Source: Alphaproteobacteria bacterium (GTDB taxonomy: Bacteria; Pseudomonadota; Alphaproteobacteria; TMED109). Taken from it: 51,981 bases of DNA. This document shows, one piece after another, positions 18,026-28,581 of the stretch. The notes under the pieces were generated by a model, which was not told the origin of the DNA, did no database searches, and worked only from the letters and a program-made list of their open reading frames with translations. Where the stretch lies: positions 1 to 51,981 of the forward strand of contig JAGWAT010000012.1 of NCBI GenBank assembly GCA_021296265.1, in the 5' to 3' direction. The stretch's first letter is position 1. The number at the start of each line of letters is the position of its first letter. The position numbers and the translations under genes were made by a program.

Positions 18026-18543
18026 TGTGCGGCGTCCTCGTCGTCGGCGTTGCCGAACTGCAATGATGGCCGCTCCTCTCCCTGGCCAGTCACCTGGCTG
18101 GTCCCGTTCACCAGATCGATCGTGAGGATCGCCCCGCGCAGCAGATTGCCGTCGCGCTCAAGCTCCACGTCGCCGGTAAGCGTGATGACCCCGGCGACAA
18201 GATCGTAGCGCCCGGCGTTGCCGCGGGCGAGTTCCGTAGCGGTCTCGTAGATCACACCACCCGTCGCCTCGATCAGCCCGAACTGTTCCACGGACCCGTC
18301 CTCGTTGCGGACCGCATGGGCGACGAACTGCCCCGCCCGGAGGGTTCGTCCCGACTGCCGGGCCAACGCATTGCCGACCGCGGTGGCGACGGCGGCCTCC
18401 TCGTTCCACTCGAGTGTGTCTGCCGTGATCTCGGTCGGACCGAAATCGTACCCGTCTTCCGCCCGGACGGTCGTTCCCGCGGATGAGAGGAAGGCGCCGG
18501 CAGCGAACGCGGCCGCGCAGAAAAAGGAAATTCGGCGTCGCAC
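18022..18543 (-). CDS. lptA: LPS transport periplasmic protein LptA
   Basis: A 173-residue OstA/LptA-domain protein forming the periplasmic LPS bridge. It has a signal peptide (residues 1 to about 27, FFCAAAFAAGAFLSSAG) followed by beta-jellyroll repeats such as GPTEITADTLEWNEE, ATAVGNALARQ and AGVITLTGDVELERDGN. I chose GTG at 18543, two bases after the lptC stop; upstream sequence in the same frame shadows lptC. It overlaps lptB, fitting coupled production of the transport chain. Confidence 0.92.
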   Translation of the reverse strand: MRRRISFFCAAAFAAGAFLSSAGTTVRAEDGYDFGPTEITADTLEWNEEAAVATAVGNALARQSGRTLRAGQFVAHAVRNEDGSVEQFGLIEATGGVIYETATELARGNAGRYDLVAGVITLTGDVELERDGNLLRGAILTIDLVNGTSQVTGQGEERPSLQFGNADDEDAAQ

Positions 18544-18545
18544 CG

Positions 18546-19196
18546 CTAGGAGTCGCCGCCGGAGTTCAACTGGAGCTGCGGCCGGCCGGTGAAGGTGAGG
18601 GTTCCGGACAGGGTGTCGAACCGGAAACCGCCGGCGCGCACGGTGCCCCACGGCCCCGCCAGACGCACGGGCTCGGTACCTTCCACGAGGCCCCGGTCCG
18701 GGAAATAGGCCGACGATCTGGTTTCGAGCACTGTTCCGCCCTCGGTATCCATGCGTACCCCGCCGGACATGACCATGCGGCGTGCAGACGTCTCGTAGCG
18801 GCCTTCGCCAGCCGTGAGGGAGACTTCTCTTGTACCAGAAAAGAACCGGGCGCGGAGGTCGTCCAGATGGACCACTTGCGCGTCTCGGGAATCCTCGAAT
18901 ACCTGGGCCGCGGTGACCCGGTATCGGCGACCCTCGATGTCGGTTCCGACTAGCCGAGCGCCCGACATGACGTGGCGCGGTGCGGACGAGGAAGTACCGG
19001 GCACACTCTCGACGCCGGGGGGCCGGCCCGTATCCCAGAGCATGATCGTCGCGATCGACCCGAGCCCGCCCAGCAGCAGCAGCAGCTTGATCGCCCGCAA
19101 CACGTGCGGGCGCGAACGGGCCGGCGGGCGGTGGTTGCGGCGGCGCTGACTGTCCCACCCGTGCGGAAATACGGCCGGAGGTCCGGAGGCAGCCAC
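18546..19196 (-). CDS. lptC: LPS export protein LptC
   Basis: A 216-residue, single-pass inner-membrane protein that passes LPS from LptFG to LptA. A basic N-terminus of about 35 residues precedes one membrane segment (AIKLLLLLGGLGSIATIMLW), then LptC beta strands including SGARLVGTDIEGRRYRVTA and GEGRYETSARRMVMSGGV. The start is a GTG at 19196 that shares its first base with the kdsD stop (TAGTG); everything upstream in frame shadows kdsD. The N-terminal cytoplasmic tail is a little longer than in E. coli LptC. Confidence 0.92.
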   Translation of the reverse strand: MAASGPPAVFPHGWDSQRRRNHRPPARSRPHVLRAIKLLLLLGGLGSIATIMLWDTGRPPGVESVPGTSSSAPRHVMSGARLVGTDIEGRRYRVTAAQVFEDSRDAQVVHLDDLRARFFSGTREVSLTAGEGRYETSARRMVMSGGVRMDTEGGTVLETRSSAYFPDRGLVEGTEPVRLAGPWGTVRAGGFRFDTLSGTLTFTGRPQLQLNSGGDS

Positions 19197-20182
19197 TACG
19201 CGATTCCTGCCCGGAGACAATCGTGCATGTGGAGCACGCCGCTCGGGAGGCCGTTCTCCGTCACGAACAGGCTCGTGATGCCGCGCTCGTTCATTTTGGC
19301 AAGCGCCTCGCCGCCGAGGGCATCCGCCGGAATCGTGGCCGGGTTCCGGGTCATGATGTCGCGGGTGACCCGTTCGAGGAGATCGGGCGCCATGTTCCGC
19401 CGGAGGTCGCCGTCGGTGACGGCCCCGGTCAGCCGGCCGTCTGAACCGGTGACGCCGGCGCACCCGAGACCCTTTTCCGTCATCAGGAGGATGGTTTCCC
19501 GCATGGGGGCGCTTTCGTCGACCAACGGAAGGGCCGGGCCGGTATGCATGAGATCGGCGACCCGAACGAGTCGGGCACCGAGCCGGCCGCCCGGATGCAG
19601 GCCGCGGAAGTCCTCGGCCGTGAAGCCGCCGCGCTCCAGCAGCACGGCGGCGAGGGCGTCGCCGGCGGCGATTGCCAAGGTCGTGGAAACCGTCGGGGCG
19701 AGCCCGATGGGACAGGCCTCGGGGACGTCGGGCAGGACGATGGCGGCGTCCGCCGTCGTGGCCAGCGTGCTGGTGGCGATGCTGGTGATGGCGACGAGTG
19801 GGATCCGGAAGCGGCGCACGTAGGCCAGCAGATCCGAAAGTTCAGCGGTCTCGCCGGAATTCGAGAACGCCAGCACCGTATCGTTCGGGGCGATCATGCC
19901 GAGGTCACCGTGGCTGGCCTCGGCGGCATGCACGAAGTAGGCCGGAGTGCCGGTCGAGGCCAGCGTGGAGGCAACCTTTCGGGCGATGTGACCGGACTTG
20001 CCCATGCCGGTCACGATCACCCGCCCCTGGGTAGCTGCAAGGACGTCGGCGGCAGCCTGGAATGCCGGTCCGATCGCGGTCGCGAGCACCCCCAGTCCCT
20101 CGGCTTCGGTCTGCACCACCCGTCGGGCGATGGCGAGGTCGGAAGTGCGCTCGGGACGTGGGCCGGCCGCTGCCTTGGTCAT
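19196..20182 (-). CDS. kdsD: arabinose-5-phosphate isomerase (KpsF/KdsD family)
   Basis: A 328-residue sugar-phosphate isomerase with an N-terminal SIS domain and two C-terminal CBS domains. The SIS segment GRVIVTGMGKSGHIARK and the FSNSGETAEL phosphate loop are clear, as is LHPGGRLGARL just before the CBS pair. It converts ribulose-5-phosphate to arabinose-5-phosphate, the first step to KDO. Its place upstream of lptC is conserved in proteobacteria and agrees with kdsB further along the window. ATG at 20182 was chosen; a GTG at 20194 is a possible alternative. Confidence 0.94.
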   Translation of the reverse strand: MTKAAAGPRPERTSDLAIARRVVQTEAEGLGVLATAIGPAFQAAADVLAATQGRVIVTGMGKSGHIARKVASTLASTGTPAYFVHAAEASHGDLGMIAPNDTVLAFSNSGETAELSDLLAYVRRFRIPLVAITSIATSTLATTADAAIVLPDVPEACPIGLAPTVSTTLAIAAGDALAAVLLERGGFTAEDFRGLHPGGRLGARLVRVADLMHTGPALPLVDESAPMRETILLMTEKGLGCAGVTGSDGRLTGAVTDGDLRRNMAPDLLERVTRDIMTRNPATIPADALGGEALAKMNERGITSLFVTENGLPSGVLHMHDCLRAGIA

Positions 20183-20195
20183 CGCGAAGGTCACG

Positions 20196-20828
20196 TCACG
20201 GGCGATTGGGGTACATGTCGTGCGAGAACGGGTCCGCATCGGCCCAGCCCATGAGATCCAGGGCGACGCGGGCGGGCAGGAACTCGAAACACTGGTGCAC
20301 GAGATCCTGGCGACCTTCGCGCGCCAGCATGCCGTCGAGGATGCTGCGAAGCCGGTGCAGGTGCAGCACGTCGGTGGCGGCGTAGCGCTGCTGCTGGGGC
20401 GTCAGTGTCTCCGCGCCCCAATCGGTCTGCTGCTGCTGCTTGGAGATGTCTACTCCGAGCAGCTCCTTGCAAAGATCCTTGAGGCCGTGGCGATCGGTAT
20501 AGGTCCGTGCAAACCGGGACGCGATCTTGGTGCAGTAGTTGGGGTACGACCGCACGCCGAGGTGATGCTGAAGCGTCGTCATGTCCGCCCTGGCAAAGTG
20601 GTACAGCTTCAACGTGTCGCGGTCCTCCAGCAGGGCCCTCAGGCGGGGTGCCTCGTAGGCGCCCCGCCGGAAGCGGACCAGGTGCACGGTGCTGTCGCCG
20701 GCCGAGACCTGCGCGAGGCAAAGCCGGTCTCGGGCCACGGCGAGTCCCATCGACTCGGTGTCGACTGCCGCCCCGTCGGGAAACGCCAGGCCGGAAGGTA
20801 GATCGCCTTCGTGGAAATGGATGTCCAT
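20196..20828 (-). CDS. rnd: ribonuclease D, short form
   Basis: A 210-residue DEDD-family 3'-5' exonuclease. DTES (residues 23-26), HFARADMTTL and YAATDVLHL provide the DEDDy catalytic residues. It contains the exonuclease domain only, without the HRDC domains of E. coli RNase D, which is usual in alphaproteobacteria. Likely role: trimming tRNA and other structured RNA 3' ends. It begins the rnd-kdsD-lptCAB-rpoN run, with kdsD starting 13 bases after its stop. A minus-strand TACACT about 33 bases upstream (20861-20866) is a weak -10 candidate. Confidence 0.93.
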   Translation of the reverse strand: MDIHFHEGDLPSGLAFPDGAAVDTESMGLAVARDRLCLAQVSAGDSTVHLVRFRRGAYEAPRLRALLEDRDTLKLYHFARADMTTLQHHLGVRSYPNYCTKIASRFARTYTDRHGLKDLCKELLGVDISKQQQQTDWGAETLTPQQQRYAATDVLHLHRLRSILDGMLAREGRQDLVHQCFEFLPARVALDLMGWADADPFSHDMYPNRP

Positions 20829-20986
20829 GGGACGCGAACTCCGGTGGCCGGAGGAAGCTCAGTGTAGAGCCCGCCGGGGGATCGTGACGAGACGGGCGCC
20901 GCGACTACGGCCCGGCGCCGGGGTCAGGAACGCCGCCCCCGGCCGGTCCGAACCCCTTCCGGAGGCCCGATGGAGCTCCGGCCAGA
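20829..20986. other. spacer between the TrpB2 gene and rnd
   Basis: A 158-base GC-rich spacer. It holds a perfect palindrome CCCGGCGCCGGG at 20911-20922, which could form part of a stem after the TrpB2 stop, and the weak -10 candidate for rnd. No gene was seen. Confidence 0.3.
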
Positions 20987-22351
20987 CTAGGCTGCGACGG
21001 ATGGCAGGCCCGCCAGCGCCATCGCGAGCTCACCTTCGTCGTAGGCCTGATCGGTCAGGTCGCCGGCGAAGTAGTCGCTGTACGCCTGCATGTCGAAGTG
21101 GCCGTGGCCACACAGATTGAAGAGGATCGTGCGGCCGGTCCCGGCGGCACGGCACTTCATGGCTTCGTCGATGGCCCCCTTGACGGCGTGTGTCGCTTCC
21201 GGTGCCGGGACGATCCCCTCGGTGCGGGCGAACTGCACGCCGGCCGCGAAGCATTCCTTCTGGTGGTAGGCGCGGGCTTCGATCAGGCCCAGGTGGTGGA
21301 GGTGGCTGACAAGTGGGGCCATCCCGTGATAGCGCAGTCCGCCCGCGTGAAATCCCGGCGGCACGAAGGTCGATCCCAGCGTGTGCATCTTCACGAGGGG
21401 CGTGAGATGCCCGGTGTCGCCGAAGTCGTAGGCGTACTTGCCCCGGGTCAGCGAGGGACAGGCCGCCGGCTCGACGGCAACGATCCGGACCTTGGGGCCT
21501 CCGCGCAGCTGCCGGCCGAGAAACGGGTTCACCATCCCGGCAAAGTTGCTGCCCCCGCCCGTGCAGCCAACCAGGATGTCGGGGTAGTTCCCGGCCATGT
21601 GCATCTGTTCGAGGGCTTCCTGCCCGACCACCGTCTGATGGAGCAGAACATGGTTGAGGACGCTGCCGAGCGAGTACTTGGTGTCCTCGTTCTGGGCCGC
21701 CACCTCCACGGCTTCGGAGATGGCGATCCCGAGGCTGCCGGTTGAGTCAGGGTGCTCCTCGAGCACTGCGCGGCCGGCCTGCGTCTCCGTGGACGGACTC
21801 GCGACGCAGCGTGCCCCGTAGCTCTCCATCATCGCCTTCCGGTAGGGCTTCTGCTCGAAGCTGACCCGGACCATGTAGATGTCGATGTCCAGTCCGAAGA
21901 GGCTGCCCGCATAGGCCAGTGACGATCCCCACTGGCCGGCACCGGTCTCCGTCGCGATGCGCTTAGTGCCGGCGTCCTTGTTGTAGAACGCCTGCGCCAC
22001 CGCCGTGTTCGGCTTGTGGCTCCCGGCCGGACTCACCCCCTCGTACTTGTAGTAGATCTTGGCGGGCGTATCGAGGGCTGCCTCGAGCTGGCGGGCCCGG
22101 TAGAGCGGGCTGGGACGCCACTGCCGGTAGATCTGCCGCACCGGCTCGGGAATCTCGATTTCGCGTTCAGTCGAGACCTCTTGACCGATCAGCGCCATCG
22201 GGAACAGCGGAGCGAGGTCGTCCGGCCCGATAGGCTCGCCCGTCCCGGGGTGCAGGACCGGTGGCAGGGGTTCCGGCAGGTCCGCCTGGATGTTGTACCA
22301 GGCCCGCGGGATGCGGTCTTCTGCCAAGACGTACTTCACGGTGTCGCTCAT
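20987..22351 (-). CDS. TrpB-like pyridoxal-phosphate enzyme (TrpB2 type)
   Basis: A 454-residue fold-type II PLP enzyme of the TrpB2 family, tryptophan synthase beta-like. The PLP lysine is Lys113 in [23 protein letters not shown] is the substrate loop, and GCTGGGSN is the phosphate-binding loop. TrpB2 proteins are longer than TrpB1 and lack the strong dependence on TrpA; they may make tryptophan from indole and serine or act on another amino acid. No trpA or other trp gene is nearby. ATG at 22351 was chosen, as the longer frame to 22459 has no family similarity. Calling it trpB outright would overstate the evidence. Confidence 0.9.
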   Translation of the reverse strand: MSDTVKYVLAEDRIPRAWYNIQADLPEPLPPVLHPGTGEPIGPDDLAPLFPMALIGQEVSTEREIEIPEPVRQIYRQWRPSPLYRARQLEAALDTPAKIYYKYEGVSPAGSHKPNTAVAQAFYNKDAGTKRIATETGAGQWGSSLAYAGSLFGLDIDIYMVRVSFEQKPYRKAMMESYGARCVASPSTETQAGRAVLEEHPDSTGSLGIAISEAVEVAAQNEDTKYSLGSVLNHVLLHQTVVGQEALEQMHMAGNYPDILVGCTGGGSNFAGMVNPFLGRQLRGGPKVRIVAVEPAACPSLTRGKYAYDFGDTGHLTPLVKMHTLGSTFVPPGFHAGGLRYHGMAPLVSHLHHLGLIEARAYHQKECFAAGVQFARTEGIVPAPEATHAVKGAIDEAMKCRAAGTGRTILFNLCGHGHFDMQAYSDYFAGDLTDQAYDEGELAMALAGLPSVAA

Positions 22352-22414
22352 GGTGACCCAACTCTCCACAGAAGGCTGCTGCCCGCCGCGCGACGGCCAT
22401 GCTGCTAGGGCCGG

Positions 22415-22444
22415 CGAGGCGGCGCCCGTCCGGCGGGCGCCTCG
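22415..22444 (-). terminator. strong hairpin downstream of lepA
   Basis: CGAGGCG (22415-22421) pairs with CGCCTCG (22438-22444), and inside it CCCG (22425-22428) pairs with CGGG (22434-22437) around a five-base loop, leaving a three-base bulge. It lies 40 bases after the lepA stop in a 132-base spacer before the TrpB2 gene. No T-run follows, so termination is likely but not certain. Confidence 0.45.
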
Positions 22445-22483
22445 TTCAGCCGCACGCACGAACAGCGGCAGTGCGCCGCCGGT

Positions 22484-24293
<1,810 letters not shown>

Positions 24294-24301
<8 letters not shown>

Positions 24302-26699
24302 GTCCCCCTCGAAGTTGCCCGCCGGCGCCTTTGGCGACGGCGTCGATGATGGCATCCGCCGTGCGCTGGATCGCGGCGTCGTCCAGCGGCTGGTCCTGGG
24401 GTTGGAGCACGACCTCGATCGCCACGGACTTCATGTCGCGGGGCAGATCGTCGCCTTCCCATACGTCGAAGACATCCACGCGGCTTACGAGCTTCGGCTC
24501 GGCCCGCTCGGCCGCCCGCACCACGGTCGCGGCTGGCGTCGAGGCCGGCACGAGAAATGCAAAGTCGCGCGTGAGCGGCATCAGGCTGTGCCTTGCCAGC
24601 GCGCCCCGATTCCCCGACTTCCTGCGGCGGGATGGCACGGCGTCGAGGAAGATCTCGGCCGCCGCCACCGGCAGATCGAGGCCGGCGCTCCGCAGCAGCC
24701 GCGGGTGCAGCTCCCCGAACGCGGCGAGGATGGCCGGGCCGAGTGCCAGTACACCCGAGTGGCCCGGATGGAACCATGCAGGCGCTTCTGCGCGGGCCTG
24801 CAGCCTGGCGACCGGCGCCCCGGCGGCGGCGAGGGCCGCCTCGGCGTCGGCCTTGGCGTCGAACAGGTCGACTGCCCGCACGGACTCCGCCCAGTGGCGC
24901 GGCGCGGTGTTCCCGAAGCGCAGGCACCCTGCGGTGCGACGTTCGCCCTCCGGCGTGACATCGTGATAGGCGGCCCCCACCTCGAACAGGCCGGTGTCGC
25001 GCACCCCGTGCGCCGCGTTGGCGGCGGCGGCGCTCAGCAGCGACGGCAGGATGGAGGGTCGCATCGTGTCGAGTTCGGGCGAGATCGGGTTGGCGAGCTG
25101 CAGCGACTTGCCGCCGCCGCCAAAGGCGCGGGCCAGTTCGGCACTCACGAAGGAGAATGTCACGGTCTCGTCGAGCCCCCGCGCCGTGAGCGCCGAGCGC
25201 ACGCGGGCGGCCTGCACAATGGCAGGTCCGGCCGCCCGTTCGGGCAGCACTCCCGTCCGTTCCACGGGCGTCTCGGGGATGGTGTCGAAGCCGTGGATCC
25301 GAAGAATCTCCTCAACCAGGTCGGCCTCGCCATCGATGTCGGGACGCCAGACGGGCGGCGTCACCTGCCAGTCCGCCGCGGCGTGCTCGACGCCGAACCC
25401 GAGCGCATCGAGGATGGCGGCCTGGCGCTGCTCGGGCACGGCCACGCCCCCGAGAGACGCCACCTGGTCGGGCCGGAAGGAAACCGGCGCTGGCGGCGGC
25501 GGCATCGCGCCGGCCTGGACGATCTCGCTTGCCTCCCCCCCGCACAGCTCGCTGATCAGGCGGGTCGCCTCGTGGACGCCCCAGTCCGCCGACGTCGGAT
25601 CCACACCGCGCTCGAAGCGGTAACGCGCGTCCGAGAGGATCCCCAGGCGGCGGCCCGACCGGGCGGTCCGGACCGGATCGAACAGGGCGACCTCCAGGAA
25701 GACGTTGCGCGTGTCGGCCGAACAGCCGGTTTCCTCGCCGCCCATGATGCCGCCGATGGCGCACACGCGCGCATCGTCGGCGATCACCGTGATATCGGGA
25801 TCGAGCGCGTACGTGTTCCCGTCGAGCGCGGCCAGCGACTCGCCGGCCCGCGCCATCCGCATCCGGAGATCCCCGGTCACCTTGTCCGCGTCGAACACGT
25901 GCAAGGGCCGGCCGCGGTCGAGGGTGACGTAGTTCGTGATGTCGACCAGTGCGGAAATCGGGCGGAGCCCGACGGCCCGCAGGCGCTGTTGCATCCACTC
26001 CGGACTGGGACCATTGGTCACGTTCCGGAAGTACCGGCCGGCCACCAGGGGGCAGGCGTCGCCGCGCTCGTCGAGGGCTCGAAGCCAGGCGACGGGACTT
26101 TCGTACGAGCCGGACACGGGCTGGACGGGATGCTCGCGCAGGCCGCCGACGCCGGCGGCGGCCAGGTCGCGCGCGATTCCCCGGACGCTGGCGCAGTCGC
26201 TGCGGTTGGGCGTGAGTGCGATTTCAAGGACGGGGTCGTCGGTTCCCGCCCACGGCGCGTACGCCGTGCCGACCGGAGCGTCCTGCGGTAGCTCGACGAT
26301 CCCGTCGTGGTCCTCGCCCAATCCCAGCTCGAAGGCCGAGCAGAGCATGCCCTGCCCGGTCACGCCGCGGATTTCCTTTTCCGACAGCGTGATGCCGCTG
26401 CCCGGAATGTGCGTACCGATAGGTGCGAACACGGCCTTCATCCCGGTCCGCGCGTTGGGCGCGCCACAGACGACCGGCACGGTGCCGTCGCCGGTGTCGA
26501 CGGTGCACACGCTGAGCCGGTCGGCGTTGGGATGGGGCCGGGCCTCCACCACTTTGGCGACCACGAAGGGCGCCAGGTCCTCCCGGCGATCCTCCACTGA
26601 CTCGATTTCCAGTCCGACCGCGGTCAGGCGGTCGGCAATATCCTTGAGGCTGGCATCGGTCTCGAGATGTTCCCGGAGCCAGGACAGCGTGAACTTCAT
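24294..26699 (-). CDS. pheT: phenylalanyl-tRNA synthetase beta subunit
   Basis: An 801-residue beta subunit of the alpha2-beta2 PheRS. Domains seen in order: N-terminal [12 protein letters not shown], the OB-fold tRNA-binding domain ([16 protein letters not shown]), the B3/B4 editing region ([21 protein letters not shown]), B5, the catalytic-like core ([12 protein letters not shown]), and the C-terminal anticodon-binding domain ([10 protein letters not shown]). The ATG at 26699 overlaps the pheS stop as ATGA. The long plus-strand frame across it is a shadow. Confidence 0.97.
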
Positions 26700-27784
26700 G
26701 GATCGAGGCCGTCCAGCAGACTGGGCCGGGTCAGCATGTCGAAGCCGTAGTGGCGGAGCCAGGCGACATCGGATTCGAAGAACGTGCGGAGATCGGGAAT
26801 CCCGTACTTGAGCATGGCGAAGCGCTCGACCCCGAGCCCCCACGCGAAGCCCTGCCAAGTGTTCCGGTCGACCCCGCAGTTGTCGAGCACGCGGGGATGG
26901 ACCATCCCGCACCCCATCACTTCGAGCCAGTCGCCGCCGGCGCCGATCTCGAGGCCGCGTTCCGTCCGGCGATAACTGATGTCGACCTCGGCGGAGGGTT
27001 CGGTAAACGGGAAGTACGATGGGCGGAACCTGACCTCGACGTCGTCCCTAGCGAAGAAGGCCCGCACGAACGTGGCAATGGTGCCCTTGAGGTGGCCCAT
27101 CGTGAGGTCGCGGTCGATCGCGAGTCCCTCGATCTGGTGGAACATGGGCGCGTGGGTGGCGTCGCGGTCGCATCGGAAGGTGCGGCCGGGCGCAATGATC
27201 CGAATCGGCGGCTCGGCGGCCCTCAGGGCCCGGATCTGTACGGGTGACGTGTGCGTGCGCAGGACCCTGCGTTCGCCGCCCTCAGGTGCGCGGAGATAGA
27301 AGGTGTCGACGTCCTGACGGGCCGGATGCTCGGGCGGAATGTTGAGCGCCGTGAAGTTGTGGAAGTCGTCCTCGATGTGCGGACCCTCAGCGACCCGGAA
27401 GCCGAGCTCGCCCAGGATGGCGGTCATTTCGTCCAGTGTCCGCGAAATCGGATGGGCACGACCCGGAGGCTGGCGTCGCGAGGGCAGGGTGATGTCGGCG
27501 CGCTCGGTGGCGAGACGGGCCTCAAGCGCGGCGTCCTCCAGCGCGGCGTGGCGTTCACGCAGCGCGCTGGCCAGGCGTTCCTTGACGACGTTCAGATGCT
27601 GGCCGGCGCCGCGGCGCTCGTTGCTCGGCAGGCTGGCAACGGAGCGCAGCATGCCGTTGAGCTCGCTCTTCCGGCCAAGCGCCCGGATGCGCACGGCTTC
27701 AAGGTCGTCCGTGTCCGCTGCGGCCTGCACGGCCGCGAACAACTCTTCCTCGAGTGCGGCGGCTTGGGAAAGGAACGTGCTCAT
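26696..27784 (-). CDS. pheS: phenylalanyl-tRNA synthetase alpha subunit
   Basis: A 362-residue catalytic alpha subunit, class II. An N-terminal coiled coil (about residues 1-85) is followed by motif 1 near HPISRTLDEM, motif 2 in APGRTFRCDRDATHAPMFHQ, and motif 3 in GFAWGLGVERFAML. The ATG at 27784 gives MSTFLSQA and has AAAGG upstream; the frame continues further but without similarity. It follows rplT by 43 bases. Confidence 0.97.
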   Translation of the reverse strand: MSTFLSQAAALEEELFAAVQAAADTDDLEAVRIRALGRKSELNGMLRSVASLPSNERRGAGQHLNVVKERLASALRERHAALEDAALEARLATERADITLPSRRQPPGRAHPISRTLDEMTAILGELGFRVAEGPHIEDDFHNFTALNIPPEHPARQDVDTFYLRAPEGGERRVLRTHTSPVQIRALRAAEPPIRIIAPGRTFRCDRDATHAPMFHQIEGLAIDRDLTMGHLKGTIATFVRAFFARDDVEVRFRPSYFPFTEPSAEVDISYRRTERGLEIGAGGDWLEVMGCGMVHPRVLDNCGVDRNTWQGFAWGLGVERFAMLKYGIPDLRTFFESDVAWLRHYGFDMLTRPSLLDGLDP

Positions 27785-27827
27785 CGGGCCTTTCCGGCGC
27801 TTGGCCCGGTTGCTGTGCGGGGTCGGG

Positions 27828-28190
27828 TCAGCGCGCCTCAAGGGCGGCTTGCGCCTGCTTGACCACCAGCCCGAAGGCATCCGGGTCGCGCACCGCGAGA
27901 TCGGCGAGGACCTTGCGGTCCAGCTCGACGCCTGCACGGTCCAGTCCGTTGATCAGGTCGCCGTACCGCAGCCCGTGCGTCCGGGCGGCGGCGTTGATGC
28001 GCTGAATCCACAGGCTCCGGAAGTCCCGCTTGCGGGTCCGGCGATCCCGGTACGCGTACTGGAGGTTCTTCTCGACGCGCTGGACGGCGGCGCGGTACGT
28101 GTTCTTCTGACGGCCCCGGGCGCCCTTAGCTGCCTTGATGACCCGGCGGTGACGTCGGCGCGTGGTGACGCCGCTGGTGACGCGTGTCAT
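27828..28190 (-). CDS. rplT: 50S ribosomal protein L20
   Basis: A 120-residue L20, essential for early 50S assembly. The basic N-terminus with [14 protein letters not shown], then [20 protein letters not shown] and the C-terminal [11 protein letters not shown] are all typical. In many bacteria L20 represses its own operon by binding its mRNA leader. It follows rpmI by 15 bases. Confidence 0.98.
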   Translation of the reverse strand: MTRVTSGVTTRRRHRRVIKAAKGARGRQKNTYRAAVQRVEKNLQYAYRDRRTRKRDFRSLWIQRINAAARTHGLRYGDLINGLDRAGVELDRKVLADLAVRDPDAFGLVVKQAQAALEAR

Positions 28191-28205
28191 GGGAGAAGTC
28201 TCAGC

Positions 28206-28406
28206 TCAGGAGTTCCGGAGCAGGTGGCGCTTGATATAGCGCGCGTCGGCGGCCGACGCGGTCGTGGTGCCCCGCGCGGTCCGGATGAACTTGTTGGTGC
28301 GCTTGATCATGCCATGCCGCTTGCCGGCGAAGTTGCGGCGAACTTTGCCGGTGCCGGTCAACCGGAACCGCTTCATCGCGGAACGCTTGCTCTTGATCTT
28401 GGGCAC
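28206..28406 (-). CDS. rpmI: 50S ribosomal protein L35
   Basis: A 66-residue L35. It reads [20 protein letters not shown] at the start, followed by the usual basic segments and ARYIKRHL near the end. The start is a GTG at 28406 with GAGG ten bases upstream; the frame extends to 28484 but that part is not conserved. infC, which normally precedes rpmI, is absent: the next gene upstream is divergent. Confidence 0.96.
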   Translation of the reverse strand: MPKIKSKRSAMKRFRLTGTGKVRRNFAGKRHGMIKRTNKFIRTARGTTTASAADARYIKRHLLRNS

Positions 28407-28449
28407 GGGCCAACACCTCGCGGAGCAGGCCGATCTGGCTGGCCCCAGC

Positions 28450-28480
28450 ACGGTTCCTGCGGTGGAAGAAACCGCACCGT
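28450..28480 (-). promoter_or_regulatory. hairpin in the region upstream of rpmI
   Basis: ACGGT (28450-28454) pairs with ACCGT (28476-28480) and GCGGT (28459-28463) with ACCGC (28471-28475) around a seven-base loop, leaving a four-base bulge. It lies 44 bases before rpmI. It could be an autoregulatory leader element of the ribosomal-protein operon or only part of the divergent promoter region; no match to a described L20 leader was recognised. Confidence 0.3.
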
Positions 28481-28581
28481 ACAAGCGCCCTGCGTCTTCT
28501 GCAACTGTCTGACCGCGCGAGGTGCGCGGGGTCGGTCGGCTATGCTCTCAGACCGGCTGACAGCCCCCCGGAGGATGATGA

